Shown: piece after piece, positions 1 through 8,208 of the stretch
How positions within the stretch are numbered: the stretch's first letter is position 1
Layout: each line of letters begins with the position of its first letter
NCBI RefSeq assembly: GCF_008630935.1
Contig: NZ_CP043908.1
Location: forward strand, 372,001 to 436,000
DNA: 64,000 bases
Direction: 5' to 3'
From: Thermodesulfobacterium sp. TA1
GTDB taxonomy: Bacteria > Desulfobacterota > Thermodesulfobacteria > Thermodesulfobacteriales > Thermodesulfobacteriaceae
Position numbers and translations under genes: made by a program
Notes under the pieces: generated by a model
The model's input: the letters and a program-made list of their open reading frames with translations, nothing else
Databases searched by the model: none
What the model was told of the DNA's origin: nothing

Positions 1-127
1 AGAATATTTGAAAGAAACAGTCTTTACAAAAGATGAATAAAAAATTTAAAAAACCGGTGAAAATTAGCTTTACAAAATGAAAAATTTTGATAAGATTAAT
101 TAAAAATTGAACTCTTAGGAGGTTAGG

Positions 128-328
128 GTGAAGGTTATTTTTGACCCAGATATCCCAGAGGATTTTAAAGAGGATATTATAAAGGCGATAGAAGAGGAAA
201 ATATAGCAGACCTTTGTAAGGTCTGCGGTGGAGATACTCTTTATGTAGCTTTTTTAGAGGGCGTGTTAGATGTAAAATGTTATGAATGCGGCCATTCATA
301 TATAGAAATAGAACTTGCTGAGGAGTAA
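128..328 (+). CDS. Small two-CxxC zinc-ribbon-like protein
   Basis: A 66-residue acidic protein of unknown function. Two Cys pairs (CKVC near residue 30 and CYEC near residue 51) are spaced like the knuckles of a zinc ribbon, so it probably binds one zinc ion; no other domain fits in this length. I take the GTG start because an AGGAGG ribosome binding site ends six bases before it. It stops two bases before the convergent tsaC gene. Metal binding is inferred from the Cys spacing; no partner or pathway can be named. Confidence 0.7.
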   Translation: MKVIFDPDIPEDFKEDIIKAIEEENIADLCKVCGGDTLYVAFLEGVLDVKCYECGHSYIEIELAEE

Positions 329-330
329 TT

Positions 331-966
331 TTATAGAAAAAAAGTCAATATATCTTTAAAAGGTATAGCTCCTGTTCTTATCAGAGAAAGTTGATTGTTT
401 ACCACAGAAACTACAGTAGAGGGAGCGTTAGTTTCTAAATATCCATAGTCTACTATAAAATCCAATCCTGAAAGTTGATCCATAACTTCTTCAGGAGAAG
501 AACAGGCAGGTTGGTTTGAAAGGTTGGCGCTAGTTCCGGTAATAGGTTTGCCAAAGGCTTTAATGATGGCTTTTACTATTGGAGAAGAAGAAAGCCTTAT
601 ACCGATAGTTCCTGTTCCAGCGGTTAAATAAGGAGAAAGATTTTTTTTAGCAGGGAAAACTATGGTTAAAGGTCCTGGCCAGAATTTTTCTATAAGTTTT
701 TCTGCTATAGGTGGAATTTCTTCGACCAAAAAGTACAGTTGTTCTATATCTTCTATTAAAAGAAGAATAGGTTTTTTTTGCGGTCTTTTCTTTATCAAAA
801 AAAGCTTTTCTAATGCTTTTTGGGAAAAGGGGTCTGCAGCCAATCCATAAAGGGTTTCTGTAGGTATTACACCTACATTATGCTTTTCTAAAAATATAGC
901 TACCCTTTGGGCTATATCTTCTAAATTAGAAAGGTCTTTTTCAAGTTTAAGAAGCTGAGGAGGCAT
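331..966 (-). CDS. tsaC: L-threonylcarbamoyladenylate synthase (Sua5/YciO/YrdC family)
   Basis: Makes threonylcarbamoyl-AMP from threonine, bicarbonate and ATP, the first step of the universal t6A37 modification of ANN-decoding tRNAs. The 211 residues are one YrdC domain: the PTETLYGLAAD substrate-binding segment (about residues 36-46), the KKRP basic motif (about 59-62), the PGPLT segment and the GTSANLS motif are all visible. The length matches the short TsaC form without the extra Sua5 C-terminal domain. It is last in a leftward group after the nif3-like and zinc coiled-coil genes and overlaps the upstream gene by 20 bases, so it is probably co-transcribed. trmO at 26 kb acts later on the same modified base. 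Confidence 0.93.
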   Translation of the reverse strand: MPPQLLKLEKDLSNLEDIAQRVAIFLEKHNVGVIPTETLYGLAADPFSQKALEKLFLIKKRPQKKPILLLIEDIEQLYFLVEEIPPIAEKLIEKFWPGPLTIVFPAKKNLSPYLTAGTGTIGIRLSSSPIVKAIIKAFGKPITGTSANLSNQPACSSPEEVMDQLSGLDFIVDYGYLETNAPSTVVSVVNNQLSLIRTGAIPFKDILTFFL

Positions 967-1714
967 TTTTCTCTTTTAGCACGGGTTCAGCACTTTCTTC
1001 AGGAAAATAAAATTTTTTATAAAAAATAAGTCTTTTACAATGAGGACATTCATAATATCTATTGTCTCTTTGGATCTCGTTGTAGAGTTGCGGAGGAATA
1101 GCCATATAGCAACCTTCACATACATAGTTGTCAACAGGTGCTATCCCTAATCCTCCTTTTCTTTCCCTTAAAAGTTCATATTTTTTAAGAAGTCTTGACG
1201 GAATTTTTTTACTTAAACTTATCCGTTTTTCTAAGAGTTTTTCTTTATCTTGATTTAGTTGGCTACAGTAATCATCAAACTTTTGCTTTTCTTGGTTAAA
1301 AATATCTTCTACTTTAGTAAATTCTTCTTCAAGTTTGGCTTTTTCTTGCTCAAGCTTTTCTATTTCCTCCATCAGCTTTAAGAGTTCCTCTTCTTTTTGC
1401 TTGTTAGCTTTTTTAATTTCTTCTATTTCTCTTAAAAGCAGTTGGTATTCCCTAGTACCCCTTATCTGGACCAACCGTGCTTGAGTGCTTTTAAGTCTTT
1501 GGTATTCTTGTTTTAACTCTTCTTCAAAAAGATTTTTTTGTCTATTTTTTTCGTCTAAGAGGCTTTTAAGGTTTTCTATCTTGTTTAGTAACTGGTCTTT
1601 TTCTTTTTGAACTTTCTGAAGGCTTTGAGGAACCTCTTGAACAGCTTTTTCTATCTTAAGTATTTCTAAGTCTAAATTTTGAAGCTCTATCAATCGTAAG
1701 ATTTCTTCTTGCAT
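947..1714 (-). CDS. Coiled-coil protein with C4 zinc ribbon (DUF164 family)
   Basis: A 255-residue soluble protein. About residues 10-180 are a long charged, Lys/Glu/Leu-rich antiparallel-type coiled coil. About residues 198-232 carry a C4 zinc ribbon (CEGC, then CPHC about 24 residues on). This architecture is the DUF164/zf-RING_7 family, which usually sits beside a nif3-like gene in bacteria. The biochemical role is not established; a nucleic-acid or chaperone-like role has been suggested for relatives, and nothing here decides that. It overlaps the nif3-like gene upstream by 25 bases and tsaC downstream by 20, indicating translational coupling in one operon. Confidence 0.85.
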   Translation of the reverse strand: MQEEILRLIELQNLDLEILKIEKAVQEVPQSLQKVQKEKDQLLNKIENLKSLLDEKNRQKNLFEEELKQEYQRLKSTQARLVQIRGTREYQLLLREIEEIKKANKQKEEELLKLMEEIEKLEQEKAKLEEEFTKVEDIFNQEKQKFDDYCSQLNQDKEKLLEKRISLSKKIPSRLLKKYELLRERKGGLGIAPVDNYVCEGCYMAIPPQLYNEIQRDNRYYECPHCKRLIFYKKFYFPEESAEPVLKEKNASSAS

Positions 1715-2526
1715 TTAACCTCCTCCGACAATATTTTATATGGACTTGGTTCCTTAAAGATTTCTATTTTGAGGTTAGTTTGTGAGGTGTTTATAAACTT
1801 AACAAGAACTTCTTTTAACCAATCAAGCACCAAACTTTCTGCTACTCCATGGTCGACTATGATAAAATTAAAACCCTCTTCCAACGAATCCTTAGCTGTA
1901 TGATATTTTACATCTGAGGTTATCAGGGTGTTAATCCCTAAGGTTTTAAGCTCATCCTTTAAAAAGGCTCCAGAACCTCCACATACCCCAAAAGCCTTAA
2001 TCGGGGTTTCTAAGTCTCCAACTACCATGACCCAGCTTTTAAGAGCCTTTCCTATTTTTTTAGCTAAGTCTTGCAGTTTAATAGATTTTTTTAAATATAC
2101 AACCCTTCCGAGCCCAAAAACTTTTTGATTTTTTTCCTGTTCATAAATAAACCTGTCTCCTTTTAGGTTTAAAGCTTTTAGAAAAGCCTCTGAAACTCCT
2201 TCAGCTATCTTGTCTAAAGGGGTATGCCAAGAAATAAGGTTTATTTCTTTTTGAATTAATCGGTAAATAAGCCTACCTTTTAGGTCTTCCTTGATGATAG
2301 AGTTTAGCGGTTTAAAAATAAAAGGATGATGGCTTATGATAAGGTTGAGCCTGTTTTTTATAGCATAGTCTATAGCTTTTTCTGTAAGGTCTACTACTAA
2401 CAAAACTCCCACGACATTAGCTTCAAAGGATCCAACTTGTAGGCCGTTATTATCTTGTGGTTCTGCTATGTAAATAGGAGCAATTTGATTTAGAAAGTTA
2501 TAAAAATCTTTTGTTTTTAAAGACAT
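1690..2526 (-). CDS. Nif3-like dinuclear metal-centre protein (YbgI/DUF34)
   Basis: A 278-residue member of the Nif3/YbgI family, hexameric proteins with a two-metal site. Visible metal ligands are the SHHPF His pair (about residues 65-69), WHTPLD (about 99-104) and VDHGVAES near the C-terminus, so all expected ligand positions are filled. The length is that of the short form without a central PII-like insert. Family members have been linked to GTP cyclohydrolase-like or metal-insertion roles, but the physiological substrate is unsettled. It is the first gene of the nif3/zinc coiled-coil/tsaC operon and lies just downstream of tRNA-Met on the same strand. Confidence 0.88.
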   Translation of the reverse strand: MSLKTKDFYNFLNQIAPIYIAEPQDNNGLQVGSFEANVVGVLLVVDLTEKAIDYAIKNRLNLIISHHPFIFKPLNSIIKEDLKGRLIYRLIQKEINLISWHTPLDKIAEGVSEAFLKALNLKGDRFIYEQEKNQKVFGLGRVVYLKKSIKLQDLAKKIGKALKSWVMVVGDLETPIKAFGVCGGSGAFLKDELKTLGINTLITSDVKYHTAKDSLEEGFNFIIVDHGVAESLVLDWLKEVLVKFINTSQTNLKIEIFKEPSPYKILSEEVKCKKKSYD

Positions 2527-2544
2527 ATGAAATTTAAATTTTAA

Positions 2545-2618
2545 TGGGCCCGCCAGGAATCGAACCTGGGACCTTCCGGTTATGAGCCGGTGGCTCTAAC
2601 CATCTGAGCTACGGGCCC
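2545..2618 (-). tRNA. tRNA-Met (CAT), elongator type
   Basis: Read on the minus strand this folds as a cloverleaf: acceptor stem GGGCCCG/CGGGCCC, a GCTC/GAGC D stem, anticodon loop CTCATAA with anticodon CAT, and a T arm CCAGG-TTCGATT-CCTGG. The discriminator base is A and the CCA tail is not encoded. The top anticodon-stem pair is an A-A mismatch. The acceptor stem is fully paired at its first base pair, unlike an initiator tRNA. A tRNA-Ile2 (lysidine-modified CAT) cannot be fully excluded by eye. A good sigma-70 promoter lies just upstream. Confidence 0.93.
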
Positions 2619-2632
2619 TTATTATAATAACA

Positions 2633-2660
2633 AAAATAATATAAATTATCTGTTTGTCAA
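2633..2660 (-). promoter_or_regulatory. Sigma-70 promoter of tRNA-Met
   Basis: On the minus strand a perfect TTGACA -35 box (2660-2655) is followed after 16 bases by TATTTT (2638-2633). The predicted transcription start is a few bases before the mature tRNA 5' end at 2618, leaving a very short leader. Confidence 0.55.
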
Positions 2661-2713
2661 GGTGTTAAAAAGGTGTTTTAATTTTATTTATTTACCTTTT
2701 AGAAAACGTTGAG

Positions 2714-3487
2714 TTATTTTATTTCTCGCATATTTTCTGGGGAAGCCACCTCAAACTCGTCGTTTTTTATTTCTGTTATGATATTTGTTTTAAGCAACAT
2801 TTTGGAAAGAAATACCCCTAATTCAAAAAGCACATAAAGAGGAATAGCTAAAAGAGCCATGTTAAAAGCATCTGGGGTAGGGGTTATCATGGCAGAAATA
2901 ACGGCTATTCCAAAAAAAACTTCTCTACGGTATCGGGTGATTTTATAAGGATTTAAAACCTTTATTATAGAAAAAAAGGCTAATACAAGAGGTAACTCAA
3001 AGATTAACCCAAAGGCAAGCACAAAGAAAGAAAAAAAATTAACAAAATGTCCTAAGGAAATGGAAGGTTCTATTTTTTCTGTGCGAAAGGAGAGTAAAAA
3101 TTTTATCCCATATGGAAGGGTAATAAAGTAAGCAAACAAAGCCCCTAAGTAAAAGAGCCCTAAACCTAATAGATAGAATATCAAGAAAAACTTTTTTTTA
3201 AGGTTAAATACAAGGTTTAAGCCTCTAAGAAAAAGATAGAAAATCAAAGGAAAGCTAACGAGAAAAGTAAGGACTAAAGAGAATTTTAGGAAAGAAATTA
3301 GAGGTTCTGAAAGGCTATAAAAAACAAACTTTTGTCGGTAAAAGTGCTGAAGAAAGTTTAAAAGGTAAGGTGAGGCCCAAAAAAAACTTAAATAAAGTCC
3401 TAAAAACAGAAAGGTAATTAAAAAACCTCTTTTTTTCCAGTGGTGTAAAAAAAACTTGATAAACTTGGCTATTTTTTTAGCTGACAT
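2714..3487 (-). CDS. tatC: Sec-independent protein translocase TatC
   Basis: Core receptor subunit of the twin-arginine translocase, which exports folded proteins across the inner membrane. The 257 residues show six hydrophobic segments, the conserved FELP segment in the middle transmembrane region (about residues 160-170), and the ITPTPDAFN motif preceding the last helices, all typical of TatC. The N-terminus (first ~20 residues) is basic, as expected for the cytoplasmic side. The ATG overlaps the purQ stop by one base (TAATG), so expression is coupled to purQ. No tatA/B gene is next to it. Confidence 0.93.
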   Translation of the reverse strand: MSAKKIAKFIKFFLHHWKKRGFLITFLFLGLYLSFFWASPYLLNFLQHFYRQKFVFYSLSEPLISFLKFSLVLTFLVSFPLIFYLFLRGLNLVFNLKKKFFLIFYLLGLGLFYLGALFAYFITLPYGIKFLLSFRTEKIEPSISLGHFVNFFSFFVLAFGLIFELPLVLAFFSIIKVLNPYKITRYRREVFFGIAVISAMITPTPDAFNMALLAIPLYVLFELGVFLSKMLLKTNIITEIKNDEFEVASPENMREIK

Positions 3488-4299
3488 TAAAGTAGATGGT
3501 CTTTAACCCAGTTTACGGCATTTTTGAAAATTTCAAGCCCGGCAACCGCTAAGTTTTTTTCTCGGGTCCAACGAGGATGGTTGGTAAGGTGGTTAAATGC
3601 CTCTGGATGAGGCATAAGCCCAAAGATACGTCCTGTAGGGTCTGTTAACCCTGCTACTGCCTCAACCGCACCGTTAGGGTTGTAAGGATATTCTAAGGTA
3701 GGAATTTTAGTTTCAGGATGTATATACTGAAGGGCAATCAGCCCTTGAGACTTTATTTCTTTAAGTACTTCTATATTTTCAGGAATAAACTTGCCTTCGC
3801 CATGTCTTACCGGAAGATAAAGTTCGTCTAAACCTTTTAAAAAAACACAAGGAGTTTTTGGGTTTACTTTTAGGTAGACCCATCTGTCTTCAAACCTTCC
3901 AGAGTCATTATAAGTGAGGGTAACCTTTCTTTCTCCTAAATATTTTCCTCCTGGTAAAAGTCCCATCTTTACCAACAACTGAAACCCATTACATATTCCA
4001 AGGATAAGCCCACCTTTTTCTAAAAAGGCCATCAGTTTTTCCCAAAGATAGGTTTTATCTTTTAGTCTTAAATGTCTAAACCTGTGGGCACAGGCTTGGG
4101 CGCTTCCTAAATGATCTCCGTCTAAAAAACCTCCTGGAAAACAGATGATTTGATAGTCAAGAAGATTTTTTTCCCCGGAAAAAATCTCAGAAAGATGTAC
4201 TATCTCCGGAGATCCGCCCACTAATTCAAACGCATGGTAGGTCTCTATTTCACAGTTTATTCCATAACCCCAAAGCACAAGCACTCTTGGTTTTTTCAT
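3487..4299 (-). CDS. purQ: Phosphoribosylformylglycinamidine synthase, glutaminase subunit PurQ
   Basis: Supplies ammonia from glutamine to PurL in step four of purine biosynthesis. A class I glutamine amidotransferase fold is visible: the nucleophile is Cys103 in GICNGFQLL and the His-Glu pair is H231/E233 in MPHPEAF. At 270 residues it is longer than the common ~225-residue PurQ and resembles the larger subtype seen in some thermophiles and archaea. It heads a leftward pair with tatC. purM, another step of the pathway, is encoded at 38.6 kb; purL is not in the window. Confidence 0.92.
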   Translation of the reverse strand: MKKPRVLVLWGYGINCEIETYHAFELVGGSPEIVHLSEIFSGEKNLLDYQIICFPGGFLDGDHLGSAQACAHRFRHLRLKDKTYLWEKLMAFLEKGGLILGICNGFQLLVKMGLLPGGKYLGERKVTLTYNDSGRFEDRWVYLKVNPKTPCVFLKGLDELYLPVRHGEGKFIPENIEVLKEIKSQGLIALQYIHPETKIPTLEYPYNPNGAVEAVAGLTDPTGRIFGLMPHPEAFNHLTNHPRWTREKNLAVAGLEIFKNAVNWVKDHLL

Positions 4300-4339
4300 A
4301 ACCTTTACAAATCTCCTGAGTTAAGTTATAGTATTTCTA

Positions 4340-4367
4340 ATTATATTTCAAAAATTTTTTTTTTCAA
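4340..4367 (-). promoter_or_regulatory. Probable purQ-tatC promoter
   Basis: On the minus strand TTGAAA (4367-4362), a 16-base spacer, then a perfect TATAAT (4345-4340). The predicted start gives a leader of about 35 bases containing CAGGAG. It overlaps the region upstream of the divergent 872-residue protein gene. Confidence 0.45.
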
Positions 4368-4378
4368 AAAGAGGCAAC

Positions 4379-6997
4379 ATGTTAAAGCTGAATAAAAAAA
4401 TTTTTTTATTATTTTTACCCCTTTGTGGAATATTTTTAAGGTTAACCCCATTATATGGGGCTAATTTTAATCCTTTGCACCTTACAGTTTATTTAGAGAT
4501 AAAACCTAATACCATAGTAGGTACTCTACAAACCTTCTTACAGGAAAAAAAAGTTTATACTTTTAGAACGAAATCTCTTATAATTAAAGAAGGAACCTTA
4601 GGCGAAAATTCTTTATCTCTTACCTCTCTTAAGGAAGGAGTTTTTAGCCTTTTATCCGAGAAACCAAACAGTCCTTTACTGTTATCCTTTGAACGTCCTG
4701 TTAATTTTATAGTAGTACCCTTTAACTTAGTAGAACAGTTTATCCCTTTACCTGAAGAACCTTTTACCTATGATATAGTTTTAAAGATACCTAAAAAATT
4801 GAGCTATTTTGCCTTTATTTTTTCAGAAGATTACAAAGTAAAAGAAGAAGGAGAATTTTGGATATATCAGTTTAAAAATTCAAAACCGATAAAATCTCCG
4901 GTTCTTATCCTTTCTAAAGAACCTATAAGCCCTTCGGTTTTAGTTTATAAAAACTTGAAGTTTTCTATTTGCTTCATAGACAATAAAAAATTTTTTTCTA
5001 AAGATGAACTTTCTTCTTGGTTCCAAAAGGTTAAAACTGAGTTAGGACTATTAGAGAAAAATTTTTCTGAGGTTTATCCCTTTTCTAATCTATGGGTTTT
5101 AGTAGGAAAGGAACAAAAAAACAAAATAGATTATGCCAATACCCTTTTGGTTGATTTTTCAAGTTTTAACTCCCCTTGGGATTTTGTTTCTTTATTAACC
5201 GAAAAACGTTTAAGAGATGGAATATTTTACGATGATGATCATAAGGTAAAGGGTCTTGTTTGGTTTTTGAGAGACTTAGCCAAAGGTAAAGAAGAGGAGC
5301 TTAGAAAAAAACTCCTTATTACTTCATCTTTAGATGGACAAAGTTTTTTTTATTTTTTAGAACTTAGCCAAAAAATAGGAGAAAAACCGTTTTTAAGTAG
5401 GTTAAAACATTTTTACGAAACCAAACTTTTTACTCCTCATACTTTTAAAGACCTTTTAGCCTATTTAAAGTCCTCTTTTCCAGAGGTTTTTATGTCGTTT
5501 CCAGAGTTTTCTCAATTTAAAAAACTCTACCTAAAGGGTGAGGTGGTATTCTTACAGCCTAAGGAAGGAGGATATGAGCTAACCTTAGCTTTTAGGAAGT
5601 CTAACTCTCCTTATACCCTTACTCAGAATGAAAGAGAAGTGGTGCTTAAGTTTTTAGTGGTTTGTAAGGACAATACCTATTCTTTTGAAAGAACCCTGCT
5701 AAGTCCTTATCAGATTTTTCAGGTATGGATTAAAGAAAGACCTGAAGAGGTATACTTAGACCCAAACTATAGTATATGGAGATATTTAGAAAAAAGAGAA
5801 GATTATGTGGCTTTAGAGAAGTTGTTAGAAATTCCAGGAATAGTGTTTTATCCAGAAGAAGAATTTCCTATTTATCAAAAAATAATAGAGGTTTTGAGAA
5901 ACAAGGGATATAAGATATTACCGGTTAAAGATCCTGCTCAAGTGCCTATCGAGGAAGGTAAAAATGTAATTTATTTGCATAAATTTCCTTTATCTTGGAT
6001 GGTAAAAGAGATAGATAAAGGATTTTATTTTAAATTATTTCCTTGCCCTTTTGAAAAAGAGGGTTTGGTAGGTTATTTTTTTTCTTCTTCTGCTAAGGAA
6101 ACAGAGTTGGCTATCAACCTTTTGTTTAAATTAAGTTCTCTTTCTGAAGCCTATATAAAGTCAGGTAAAATAGTTTTTAAAAGGTCTTTAGGTTCACAAA
6201 AAGGCATATTAGTCCCTGTAAGGCTTAAACCTGCAGGTTATTATTCTAAGGCTAAGCTTAACACTTATGAGCTTGCGATCCAATTAATAAACACTCAGTT
6301 GATCTTAATAGGAGAGGAAAAACAAGATCCTTCCCCTGATTTTACCCAGTTTTATAAGGAATTTTTAGAAAATCTTCATCAGCTAAACGAAAATCTCATC
6401 ATTACTTTAGATCTTCCTTTATCTTATCAAGTTTTAATAGACCAGTTTTTTGAAAATAAAATTTCTATCGATATTTTAGAGAAAGAATTATCCAAGGCAG
6501 GATCTGATGTAAACTTTAACAACTTAATTGAAGTTTTAAGGTTAGCTAAAACCAAAAAGATAAAGGTTTTAACCATAGGAGTAGAGGAAGGGCTTTTTCA
6601 GAAGGTGTTGACTAAAGGTCTTTTAAACCTTTCTCAAGAGGAAATTTCTAACCTGCCAGAAATGGACTTGATGAACCCCCTTTTTAAAACCTATCTTTAC
6701 GAAAAATATCAACAAGAAAAAAAAGCCTTCCCTCCTTTTGAAAATTTTTATCAAGCCTATTTCTTAAAAAAAGAAGCCCTTACTGAAAATCTACTAAAGG
6801 TGTTAGATAAATATTCCCATTTTCAAATCATCCTTATTACTACTAAAGAGGTACTAAACAATATTTCTGGAATTACTCAAGGATTAGAAAAGAAAAACTT
6901 TTTTAACTTTAAAAAGATAATTCTTGATAACCAAAACAAATTATCAGCTGAAACAGGAGATTATTTTTTTAACGGGGGAGAGAGCATCCCCCGTTAA
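4379..6997 (+). CDS. Exported two-domain protein: degenerate M1-peptidase-like plus ChaN-like domain
   Basis: An 872-residue protein with a signal peptide (about residues 1-28, hydrophobic core then LYGA). Residues ~30-190 look beta-rich. Residues ~200-400 resemble the helical part of M1 aminopeptidases (a FLELSQKIGEKPF segment near residue 328 and a following DLLAYLKSSF segment), but no HEXXH zinc motif is present. Residues ~625-860 resemble the ChaN/TIKI haem-binding fold: LILIGEE at about 641, DLPLSYQVLIDQF at about 677, then an ISIDILEKEL segment. The GExH metal motif reads GEEK, so both domains look catalytically dead. It starts after a GAGG site and ends inside a terminator hairpin. The domain calls are by eye; a plain exported protein of unknown function is the safe description. 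Confidence 0.6.
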   Translation: MLKLNKKIFLLFLPLCGIFLRLTPLYGANFNPLHLTVYLEIKPNTIVGTLQTFLQEKKVYTFRTKSLIIKEGTLGENSLSLTSLKEGVFSLLSEKPNSPLLLSFERPVNFIVVPFNLVEQFIPLPEEPFTYDIVLKIPKKLSYFAFIFSEDYKVKEEGEFWIYQFKNSKPIKSPVLILSKEPISPSVLVYKNLKFSICFIDNKKFFSKDELSSWFQKVKTELGLLEKNFSEVYPFSNLWVLVGKEQKNKIDYANTLLVDFSSFNSPWDFVSLLTEKRLRDGIFYDDDHKVKGLVWFLRDLAKGKEEELRKKLLITSSLDGQSFFYFLELSQKIGEKPFLSRLKHFYETKLFTPHTFKDLLAYLKSSFPEVFMSFPEFSQFKKLYLKGEVVFLQPKEGGYELTLAFRKSNSPYTLTQNEREVVLKFLVVCKDNTYSFERTLLSPYQIFQVWIKERPEEVYLDPNYSIWRYLEKREDYVALEKLLEIPGIVFYPEEEFPIYQKIIEVLRNKGYKILPVKDPAQVPIEEGKNVIYLHKFPLSWMVKEIDKGFYFKLFPCPFEKEGLVGYFFSSSAKETELAINLLFKLSSLSEAYIKSGKIVFKRSLGSQKGILVPVRLKPAGYYSKAKLNTYELAIQLINTQLILIGEEKQDPSPDFTQFYKEFLENLHQLNENLIITLDLPLSYQVLIDQFFENKISIDILEKELSKAGSDVNFNNLIEVLRLAKTKKIKVLTIGVEEGLFQKVLTKGLLNLSQEEISNLPEMDLMNPLFKTYLYEKYQQEKKAFPPFENFYQAYFLKKEALTENLLKVLDKYSHFQIILITTKEVLNNISGITQGLEKKNFFNFKKIILDNQNKLSAETGDYFFNGGESIPR

Positions 6998-7004
6998 AAA
7001 TTTT
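6966..7004 (+). terminator. Hairpin terminator overlapping the end of the preceding gene
   Basis: A perfect 13-bp stem (6966-6978 with 6988-7000, core AACGGGGG/CCCCCGTT) with a 9-base loop is followed by TTTT. It includes the last codons and stop of the 872-residue protein. It may also act on leftward transcripts from the HU gene. Confidence 0.6.
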
Positions 7005-7020
7005 AAAAGACTTTTAAGTT

Positions 7021-7299
7021 TTATGCTTTAGAAGCGGCATCTTCTAATTTTTTACCAGGTTTGAACTTAACAATTTTTTTAGCAGGAATTTTGATAGGTT
7101 TGCCTGTTCTGGGGTTTCTACCTTCCCTTTCAGCTCTTTTAAGCACTTGAAACGTTCCAAAACCTACCAAAACTACTTTATCTCCTTTAGAAACGGCTTC
7201 TCCTACAGCCTCCATAAAAGCATCTAAGAGCTTTTCAGCAGTAGACTTGGGAACTTCTGCAAGCTCTGCCATCCTTTTTACTAATTCTGACTTATTCAT
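7021..7299 (-). CDS. hup: HU-family DNA-binding protein
   Basis: A 92-residue histone-like protein that bends and compacts DNA as a dimer. The sequence shows the N-terminal helical dimerisation part (LVKRMAELAEVPKSTAEKLL), the GDKVVLVGFGTF strand region and the DNA-binding arm with NPRTGKPIKIPAKK. I start at the ATG at 7299, preceded by AGGAGG at ideal spacing. A longer reading from 7335 would begin almost at the predicted -10 box and so is unlikely. It is monocistronic, with its own strong promoter. Confidence 0.95.
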   Translation of the reverse strand: MNKSELVKRMAELAEVPKSTAEKLLDAFMEAVGEAVSKGDKVVLVGFGTFQVLKRAEREGRNPRTGKPIKIPAKKIVKFKPGKKLEDAASKA

Positions 7300-7336
7300 A
7301 ATTCCCTCCTTTAGAAGAATTTTCTTATTTTTCAAT

Positions 7337-7365
7337 TTTATAAAAGATTATTCTTTATTTGTCAA
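7337..7365 (-). promoter_or_regulatory. Strong sigma-70 promoter of the HU gene
   Basis: Minus strand: consensus TTGACA (7365-7360), a 17-base spacer, then TATAAA (7342-7337). The predicted start near 7330 gives a leader of about 30 bases that contains the AGGAGG site. Confidence 0.65.
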
Positions 7366-7395
7366 GGGTAAAAACTAAGTTTTTTTAAGACTTTT

Positions 7396-8205
7396 TTAAG
7401 ATTGACAGTTTTTACAAAAGGTGGTTCCTCTTTGATTGACTTTAATATATTGTAAGGTCTCCCCACAAATCGGGCATATTTGACCTTTTTTCCCATAAAC
7501 CAGGTGCTCTTCTTGAAACCTACCTTTTTGCCCTTGGGCGTCTATATAGTCTTTAACCGAAGATCCTCTCAATTCTATAGCCCTATGTAAAAGGGCTTTG
7601 ATGGTATGGTAAAGCCTGTTTAGCTCTTCTTTATTAAGGGAAGAGGCCTTTTTTAAAGGATGTATACCAGCCCTAAAAAGGGCTTCGTCTACGTAGATAT
7701 TTCCAAGGCCTGAAATCTTAGTTTGGTCTAAAAGTAAAGTTTTTACTGGTTTTGAAGAATTTTTTAAAAGAAAACCAAAATTTTCTTGGTCTATTTCTAA
7801 GGCATCTTTTCCTAAAGTAGATATTTCTTTAGGAAGATGTTTTGGGTCAAAAACCTTTATTCTACCAAACTTTCTTATATCGAAATAACCTAATGTGTCT
7901 TTTTCAAAGTTTAAAGATAAACGTAAAAATTTAGGATTAATTTGAGTTTTACATCGGTTTAAAAGGATTAAACCTCCGGTTAATCCAAGATGCCATAGTA
8001 GATTCTTTTTTTCAAACACAAACCATAAATATTTTCCTTTTCTTTTTATATCTAAAAGTTTTTCTCCTTTTAAACTAAATAAATCTTCAAGTGAGATTTT
8101 TTTTACAAAATCAGGGTCTAAAACCTTTACTTCAACCAGTTTTTGGTTTGTTAAGGCTTTTTTTAATTGTTGTTTAATGGTTTCTACTTCAGGTAATTCA
8201 GGCAT
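7396..8205 (-). CDS. mutM: Formamidopyrimidine-DNA glycosylase (Fpg/MutM)
   Basis: Base-excision repair enzyme that removes 8-oxoguanine and ring-opened purines and cleaves the abasic site. The 269 residues begin with MPELPEVETI, giving the Pro nucleophile after Met removal and catalytic Glu3. LDQTKISGLGNIYVDE in the middle is the helix-two-turns-helix DNA-binding motif. The C-terminal zinc finger is complete (CPIC about residue 243 and CKNC at the end). It ends 3 bases after the stop of, or is close behind, the AI-2E permease gene, so the two are probably co-transcribed leftward. Confidence 0.95.
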   Translation of the reverse strand: MPELPEVETIKQQLKKALTNQKLVEVKVLDPDFVKKISLEDLFSLKGEKLLDIKRKGKYLWFVFEKKNLLWHLGLTGGLILLNRCKTQINPKFLRLSLNFEKDTLGYFDIRKFGRIKVFDPKHLPKEISTLGKDALEIDQENFGFLLKNSSKPVKTLLLDQTKISGLGNIYVDEALFRAGIHPLKKASSLNKEELNRLYHTIKALLHRAIELRGSSVKDYIDAQGQKGRFQEEHLVYGKKGQICPICGETLQYIKVNQRGTTFCKNCQS

Positions 8206-8208
8206 TTT

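Noticed and set aside
2-40. Possible 3' end of a gene entering from the left edge (12 codons before TAA)
   Set aside because: A short open stretch in one of three frames at the window edge; another frame is also open to position 36, so there is no basis to choose.
7300-7335. Longer HU protein starting at 7335
   Set aside because: That ATG lies right next to the -10 box of a near-consensus promoter, and the ATG at 7299 has the proper ribosome binding site and family start.
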